Shown piece after piece: positions 56,801 to 64,000 of a stretch of 64,000 bases of DNA (within the stretch, counting starts at the first letter, position 1; each line of letters begins with the position of its first letter). The notes under the pieces are model-generated. The model was not told where the DNA came from and made no database searches. It saw nothing but the letters and a program-made list of their open reading frames with translations. The stretch lies in assembly GCA_019155185.1 (NCBI GenBank), contig CM032814.1:1786647-1850646 (forward strand), in the 5' to 3' direction. The DNA is from Beaufortia kweichowensis (lineage: Eukaryota > Chordata > Actinopteri > Cypriniformes > Gastromyzontidae). Position numbers and translations under genes: made by a program.

Positions 56801-57923
56801 GCTCGGTGTTTGTGATGTATTTGCCTTTTGTACATGATATGATATTGCAATTACTCTGGCTTGTGCCTCCAGATTAATACACCATGCTTAAGATATTCCT
56901 ATGAAATACTACATTTTTTTCATTAAAACTTAATATGTAAATGTGTATATGAATAAAAACCAGAAAGGCCCATTAATTTCACTTCACTTTCATGCAACCA
57001 AAAAGTAATAGCATGTGCATCAACACAAGCAGTTACCGTTACCATAAATTTGATGAATATAAAGAAATAAGGAGGAAGTGGGCAAGAGTTGAGCTTTCTG
57101 GGACAGATTTAGAAATGTTGTGTGTCTGACTACAGCAAACGCTAAAGAAATGTGAGCTATCTAATGCTGAATTAACTCAATGGTTTAAAAAGGACCGTCC
57201 TATACAAAACATAAGTAATAATAGTTTTAGAATAGTTTAGCCTAAATACTCAGATTTATGAAGTAATATCTGCAATACGAGTTATACCTTCATTTCTGCA
57301 CTCGTTCTATTCTCAGCGCTCATGGGCAGGATTCTGCATGTCTTGGCAAAGAGCAACTGTGTGAAAGAGTTATGCAAGTCATGTCTTTATCTACTCTGAA
57401 TGGATATTGTGCAATATGTAGCCCTGGGTTATGTATTTTTTTTAAATATGCACAGGTATTGCATACCTATAAAATACCTTACACAAATACATAGACTGCT
57501 GTAACATATAAGAAACTACAATTTATTACAGTAAATTTGAATGAATTGGAAAATAAACAAAAGTAAAATTTTATTTACATTTAAAAATGTAAAATATATT
57601 GTTTTATTTGGTAAAGAATTTACCAAAAATAAAACTGTCATCTCTTAGATTGGCTCACATTGTTATACCTTATGTTCGAAGCTTTACAACAAACGACAAG
57701 ACTTATATAGTGCATATAGTGCAAAGGTCACACAAACTTTTGCTGCTGGTCATCTTTTGTGCATGCTTTTTTCGTTACAAAGAAGAAACTGAACTGTTTC
57801 ATCAAAACAAGGTCTGTGTCTACATCAAGCCCTGTGTTCATTTTCTGTGCTTCACATTATAAAGTCATGTTTTACCTGCATTCCTCTATAAAAAACGTAA
57901 TTTATCTTCTCTTGCTGTTGTAG
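53870..57923. other. apbb1ip leader intron
   Basis: The intron between the candidate non-coding exon and the ATG exon is AT-rich with the small GCAACC array at 55,655. At 56,390-56,680 the sequence is GC-balanced and has frames on both strands with no motif. I see no other feature. Confidence 0.5.
55655..55725. repeat. degenerate GCAACC-type array
   Basis: A short group of GGCAACCCCC / TAGCAACCGC / CGCAACCAC units lies in the apbb1ip leader intron, like the larger array at 5,695-5,990. Confidence 0.55.
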
Positions 57924-60900
57924 ATGGATGACATTGATGCTATGTTCAGTGATATGCTCGAGGAGATGGATCTCCTAACACAGGTATGTTTACTGCTGAG
58001 AAACCTAATAACATACGTAGACAAGCTTAATATTAATAATACCTCCAACAGCACCAAATAACAAGTTATTTGTTTTGACATGATTGTGAATTTTATTGAC
58101 TTTCAGTAGGCTTTCATTGTCTCTTGTTTATTTGAGTTCTTCATTATTTTAATCTATTAATTAATAAATCCTCCTTAATAAATTTAAAAAATCTCCGTCC
58201 ACATAAAAACGCAAAAACACACTGGCTGAGTTCCATTCGGCAGGGTTCCTACGCAGTGTTCACTACTCCCTGTTCCCTGGATATCTGTTGAAGTGGACTT
58301 CCCTGATAATATTTGCTCATTTGGAACGCCTTTAAAACGTCATCAAAAAGACTAAAACAGATTATTATATATTATATATATTTTATATTACATAAATAAA
58401 TATTGTTATTGTAATTTAAAATTTAAAATACATATAATATACAAATACCAAACGATGTATCTAATATATATAATTAAAACGTGTTTGTAGTATATGCTTG
58501 TAGGCTATAATTTTGACATTGCAGCTTTTAATTGACTATAACAGTGTTAAGCTTTACTATAACTGTCATGCAACATGAATATGAATTTTATACATTTGGT
58601 TTACTATGTGTATATGTTCTAAATCAATGGTAACAATAATTTCACAGTAGCCGACTTCTGCGCTTTATTTCCCACACAAAGCTGTCAACACTACTGAAGC
58701 AAATAACGTAAAATAACTGGGTGATCTTCCATCTTCACTTCCGGCGAAGTGATGTATCGACGTTCCTCTATTTCCTACGCCGTTCGCAGTGCCCTTCGAA
58801 CTGAACATATTCGCTCCCTTCGGAATGGAATCTCAGTTAAGATGGCGGAATACGCTGTTAAGTCCACTTCGCAGTCCCCTTACGGTCGAATTGAACGAAC
58901 CCACTATCTTATCGATATGAAGCACGATCAAGCACAGACCAAAACAAAAAGAAGAAGACGACCAAAACAAAAGGTGGCGATATATCATAACCGTAAATCT
59001 ACACGTCAACTTGCTTGACCCTGGCAGATAATTAACTCTTTTTTGTTGTTTATACAACATGCATATTCTAGAAGAAACTGCACCAAAAACAGTTGAAAAT
59101 TCTTTTGGTGTTATGGGAATATTCATTTTTTTAATGAATTCCTCATATGTAAAAAGAAGACCCTCTGAGTTAAATAGCTGATCTACTAAAACAATATTAT
59201 TGTGAAACCAATTTAAAAAAAAAAAGATTTATGTTTATATAAAATGTCCTTATTATTCCAAATAATGTAATGGTGGGGTGAGAAGTTGTGTTTGAAAATC
59301 ATATCATAAGCACCATGTTAAACATAACTGGTTGTTTGGTGCTGACGTCAGTCTTTTACGTGCCTAAATTGACAATTGAAGTTGGTAAGTTGCTTTATGG
59401 TACAACAAAGTCTGAATCAAAAAACTAATTCTGTAAATTTTTAAACTAAATTTTTCATTACGTTAAAAAGTAATGAGATGATTTTAATTAGTTTGCAGTT
59501 GCAAACCATATTTCATCACAAAATGTGGAAGTAAACATGGAATATCTGCATAGTAAACAGATGCTGATACTTCCCTTTAGTGCTAATGATACTGCTTAAA
59601 GATTACAACAGCCTTCTGATATGTTATGTTTTATTCACCTTGTTCCTCATTGTGTTTTCACAGAGTTTGGGGACAGAAGCAGAGTCTTCACCTCAACATA
59701 AACCTCCTTCCATTCCTGCCCCTCAGGAAATGAACTTTTCCATTGGTTTCACAGATTTAAATGGTAAACATTATTTCACCCGATATTTTTTTTTTGCTTC
59801 TTTGCAGAGAGACCCTATTCATCAACTGCTTTGCTTTTCGGAGAAATTGTGATTAATTGACCGTAAAATAGCTTCAAATGTAGACTCGGGGCGGCCCAAA
59901 TGATGCACAGACAGGGCTGTTTGAAATGGAGAATGTTTCAGTCTGGCTACTGTTCAGACTGCAATAACACACTTACATTCAAGCTCGTCAAGCTCAATAT
60001 TCAACTCTTGTATGGGAGAAACACAGTGATCAATTTTGTGAAGTACAAATATTGTTCTTGGCACTAGAATACAAAAATGTTGACTGTGAATAATGTGGGG
60101 TGGTACGGTGGCCAGTTTTCAAACGACTTCTCTTCAGTCATTCTCTTCAATGCTTTCTTAATTGCTGGTTGTCAATATTATGTTGTTTCTCGACTCTGAA
60201 GAATCCCTGCATGATCTGGAGGACAATGATCTTGATGCCCTGATGGCTGATCTGGTGGCAGATATTAGTGCCACAGAAGAGAAGTTCGCCACGGAGAGAG
60301 AAAGCTCAAAGGAGACGGCACCAGTTGCTCCAGTCGGCCCACCGCCCCTCCAACCTCAAAGTAACTACAGCCTCCCCACGTCGACTGACGACCTGAAACC
60401 TGCAACTTCATCCACCTCAATTTCAACTCCACCCCAGCCTCCCTCTATCAAACCATCAAAAGTAAGTACTGTTTTGAGTGTTTCAAACACCCACAGGCCT
60501 TTAGTGGTTAACCCATCCTCGGCCAACGTTAAAAAGAGTTTAGTATAACAAACGAGAGCGGACAACAAATGCAACAGAAGTACACACATTATGAATACAT
60601 TATCTGTTTCCACTCTGCTTGTAGAAATACCCAACCATGAACTTAATTATCCTCATGACTGCAGTGTGTTAGCTCAGCCAGATATTCGGTGAACCGTGTT
60701 TTATGTCGAGCCCAGTACTTTGCGTAATGTACCACAGAAGATATCCAGAGATCTGGCTGCAAAATAGGCAGTCTTCCAATGCAAAGCTGTTCCAAAAGTA
60801 TAATATACATACAGTTTCCCTTCTACCAGTGGATATATTCCCTTGACATAAGCAGTTGTGTTATTCACAGAGAAGACAAACCCATGATGCACTGCAACAT

Positions 60901-62888
60901 GCTCAGTGAACAATAGAGTGCATGTTGCAGTTAAATGTTAAATGTTAGTTAAATGTTAACACAATTAACACAAGCTCTAAATGTTTTTACGTTTTATTCT
61001 ATGACATTAAACACAAGTTATTCCCCACTAGTGAGTTTTGAAACCTTTAACATGTCTTTAAAAAGCTGGTTGCTTAAGTTACTAAACTGAACCACATCGA
61101 GGTGGTGGACATTTGTGTCATCATGCATAAAAATTTAGAAAATAATGTAAATCTCACAAATCTCAAAACGGTGCGGATAAGTATTTATCCATGCAGTATT
61201 TACATGATTTTCACAAAGTTTAAAGTTGTCGTCAATGCTGACAGTGATGTGGCCTGTTTATAGCATCATTTTTGCTTCTCATCTCTGACAATTATATTTA
61301 GGTTTCAAAAGTAAATATCATGTTTATTTGTAAAGATTATACTAATACACAAAATGTGTATCATAATTATCATGAGCTTTTGTTAATCACAGAGCTTGTT
61401 TTTGCAATAATGATGAAAGCCTAAGGAAAACTCCACAGCAGACACGAATGCAGCTTATACTGTATAGGTTTTGAAACAAAGCTTGGCTATGTGTACCTGT
61501 GAAATCTTAAGCTGCATATATATATATATATATATACATAGTTATGTCTGTAACAAGCATTGTGTGTCCCCTCAGGAACAACTAGAGGAACAGATCAAAG
61601 CTGATAAAATCAAACTTGCCTTAGAGAAGCTAAAGGAGGCCAAAGTGAAAAAGGTAAGTGATGCAGTCAACTGAATTATTTTCCATACTTAAATGGACTT
61701 GAATGATTTTAAGGTTGTTATTTTGTGGGGTCACAACACAATTTCTTATTAGTCAGTGCTGTGGAATGATCAGGGTCAGTCTGAAGTCAAGATACAATAT
61801 ATGAAATTGGTTTTCTGAAAGCAAAGCCAGACATGTGTCTCTGCTCAGTAGATGCCTGTTTCAAAGTGTGCAATTCAAGCATGATTGTTGATATTCATAG
61901 ATTCATGTCCCTGTACAGTTTATGGGCCATTGTCAAAGCTAGTCCATCTAGCTAGTTTATTGAGTCTATCCAGTTCATTGATAATATGTTGGCTTTAAAG
62001 ACCAATAACATCTTGTTTTATTCTAAGCAGAAACCCTTCTGAAATGATCAGCATGACTGGTATGTTGTGTTCAGATGCTGCTGTGCCTGTATCACTACTA
62101 GGGTATAGCATAACCGGCAAACTTTATTGGTCAGCTAGTCTTGCACAGTCTCAAATAGACATTTGACACTCTGCATGTCTGATTTAACCAGTTACACAGG
62201 AAATGACAGTCTATCTCGCATGTAAAACGAATTGCCATAATTTGTGTTTATGGGCAGACGAAGCTAACAAAGATAGACAAAGATGACAACTGTGAACACT
62301 GAAATTAGCTAAATTAGATGTGTGTAGACTTTGTGAAGAGAATTCCTACCCATCCATGTTCTATATATTGATTCATACAGTTTATTGTTTCAAGTGTCTC
62401 AAACTAAATTCTTGCAAAGACCTGATAGATCAGTCCTTAACGTTTTGTCTTTAATGCCCCAAATTTTATATAAAAGACCAAAATTTTAATTTTAATATTT
62501 TAAAATACTTATTTAAAATACAAACACTAAGACACATTTTGTTGTTGTTTTAGCTTATCTTAATTATTTTTAGAATAATTTAAGACATTTTGAGGCCCCT
62601 GATTAAAAAAACTGTGAGAGATGGCCCAATAACTTTCAGATTTTCATGTTAAAGTTATCTTGCAAATTCAAAACAATAAATATGTGAAGTTTTTACAGTG
62701 ATTGTATTTGTTATTTCTTATTGTTTAGTTGGTTGTAAAGGTGGAGCTTATAGATGGCAGCTCAAAGACTCTCATGGTAGATGAAAGACAAACTGTCAGA
62801 GATGTGATGGACAACCTGTTTGAGAAAACACACTGTGACTGCAATGTAGACTGGTGCGTGTGTGAGACCAACCCTGACTTACAGACCG
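57924..62888 (+). CDS. apbb1ip: APBB1IP (RIAM), first five coding exons; 3' end off window
   Basis: RIAM is the Rap1-GTP effector that brings talin to integrins. Exons: 57924-57983, 59664-59763, 60202-60461, 61576-61653, 62729-62888, with matching phases (0, 1, 0, 0, 1). Exon 1 begins at the ATG: MDDIDAMFSDMLEEMDLLTQ. The first two exons form the talin-binding helix region (MDLLTQSLG and FSIGFTDLNESL), then DLEDNDLDALMADLVADI. Exon 4 gives the coiled segment KADKIKLALEKLKEAKVKK. Exon 5 starts the RA domain (LVVKVELIDGSSKTLMVDER to CDCNVDWCV). The PH domain and proline-rich tail lie to the right. Human APBB1IP has the same order and wording in these parts. Confidence 0.95.
58222..58910. repeat. 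putative MITE-like element in apbb1ip intron 1
   Basis: The left end CTGAGTTCCATTCGG (about 58,226-58,240) and the inverse of GGAATGGAATCTCAG (58,822-58,836) are near-complements. Inside, GAAGTGGACTT (58,294) pairs with AAGTCCACTTC (58,860). The two palindromic blocks are offset, so the element is rearranged or composite. The open frame at 58749-59018 lies within it and has no motif. Confidence 0.45.
61510..61536. repeat. (TA)n microsatellite
   Basis: About 13 TA dinucleotides lie 40 bases before the acceptor of apbb1ip exon 4. The run could influence branch-point use, but the acceptor itself (CCCCTCAG) is normal. Confidence 0.9.
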
Positions 62889-64000
62889 GTGAGTTTAACA
62901 CACACACACATCCATCCAGGTTACAGGAAAGATGATGAAGTATGTTTTTATTGGCGTGATGACAGTACAGAGCTAACATACCACCTTTGATACACATCGC
63001 ACACTTACTTTTACACACCAAATGGCAGGTGGATTTAATTTATCGCTCCAGACATCGTCAGCCAACCTTCCTATTATGAGGAAATACAGTCCTTATGATC
63101 AAAATCCCCCATTTCACTTTCTCCGAGAGCCATATGTTTGTTTTATGGCTGCCAAATTTTATATGGGTAGGCTTAAAGAAACTGATGTTATGATGTGTTA
63201 CTTCATTTCTTCTTTAGCAGTTGCAGCCAAGACTATAAACTACAAGATGGCACCTTAGAATGAAACTGGTCGTGTTTATTTATAAAGTTATTTTTGAAAC
63301 AAAAACAGATGACGAGCCAAATAACTATACGGCTGAAGAAATTACTGTATACAGGAAAAGATTTTTTCCCTTATGAAAATGAACTATGGTTTCTCCCATT
63401 GGCAGTCGGCATGCTGCATCACCAATATAAATAAACTTTAAAAAAGAGTTATGTAGTATGATGGCAAGGAGGCTACTCATGTTTGGAAACCAATTTATAA
63501 GTTCTACAAATGTATTACAGCGGAGTTAATTTTAGAAAAGCGTGATGAGTTTCCTCTACATCATTCTCACATGAGGATGTATCCTGCTGTGGGTGACTTA
63601 TAATCATGAGAAAAGGTCTGGTAAAGCATTATCTAAATACTTCTGACACAGACACACATACTGTATACTCACATGCTCATGTCCATGAATGAATTGAGAG
63701 AAACAGGAAATCACACACGTGCTCAGGGAAAATGGCTTCCATTAACTGCCTGTGAGACAGACGCACACCATGACTTTGATGTGTGTAGCCACACAAAACA
63801 TCAGACCACCCTTAAGATCACCTCATTCACGTTTTTAATCAGTGTATGGTCTTTAACTGAGACGTGAGAGAAAACATACATGTATGATCACAACCACAGT
63901 GTCTGGACGGGCACTAATGAAGTGTGTACAATTGTGTATAATTTTAACACTTTGTAACATTTAAACACTAAATGAAAGTTTCTGTGGAAGAATGCAAAAG
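62889..64000. other. apbb1ip intron, right edge
   Basis: After the RA-domain exon the sequence is intronic and non-repetitive with no further apbb1ip exon; the phase-1 partner beginning the next RA codons was not found before 64000. Short open frames here lack motifs. Confidence 0.6.

Noticed and set aside
60090..60125. GGGGTGGTACGGTGGCCAG as a SINE fragment
   Set aside because: Too short and isolated to assign.

Overview
The window is vertebrate nuclear DNA, and the details point to a ray-finned fish, most likely a cypriniform. Genes are split by GT-AG introns, intergenic DNA is AT-rich, and very long CT/GA and TA microsatellites are common. SINE tails and short palindromic transposons of the kinds seen in cyprinid genomes are also present. 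No prokaryotic operon, CRISPR array, phage or viral gene was seen.

Four protein genes lie in a syntenic block. (1) 2607-23468, plus strand: the 3' 26 exons of myo3a (unconventional myosin IIIA), from the last part of the kinase domain to the stop codon; the 5' exons are off the left edge. (2) 25662-36558, plus: a complete 16-exon gad2 (glutamate decarboxylase 65), with all splice phases consistent and a 583-residue product. (3) 45310-49674, minus: a complete four-coding-exon gene for a 909-residue secreted protein that I do not recognise. It has a signal peptide, a glutamine-rich coiled coil, a TNF-receptor-like cysteine-rich module, an EGF-like module, a second cysteine-rich module, and three tandem beta-sandwich repeats that look C1q/TNF-like. 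(4) 57924-62888, plus: the first five coding exons of apbb1ip (RIAM), with a candidate non-coding first exon ending at 53869; the gene runs off the right edge.

The order myo3a - gad2 - apbb1ip matches human 10p12. The human 2q31-q33 region carries the paralogues MYO3B, GAD1 and RAPH1, so the block looks like one arm of an ancient duplicated segment. The minus-strand gene between gad2 and apbb1ip is the main novelty, because I know of no mammalian gene at that place.

Other points of note: an expanded REST/NRSF half-site pair in the gad2 leader; two GC-AG introns (one in myo3a, one in gad2); a roughly 180-bp CT microsatellite that serves as the polypyrimidine tract of a myo3a motor exon; a single 1,120-base myo3a exon carrying five IQ-motif repeats; and several candidate conserved non-coding elements and MITE-like repeats. 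All exon limits were read by eye from splice signals, reading phase and remembered family sequences; no alignment or expression data were available.
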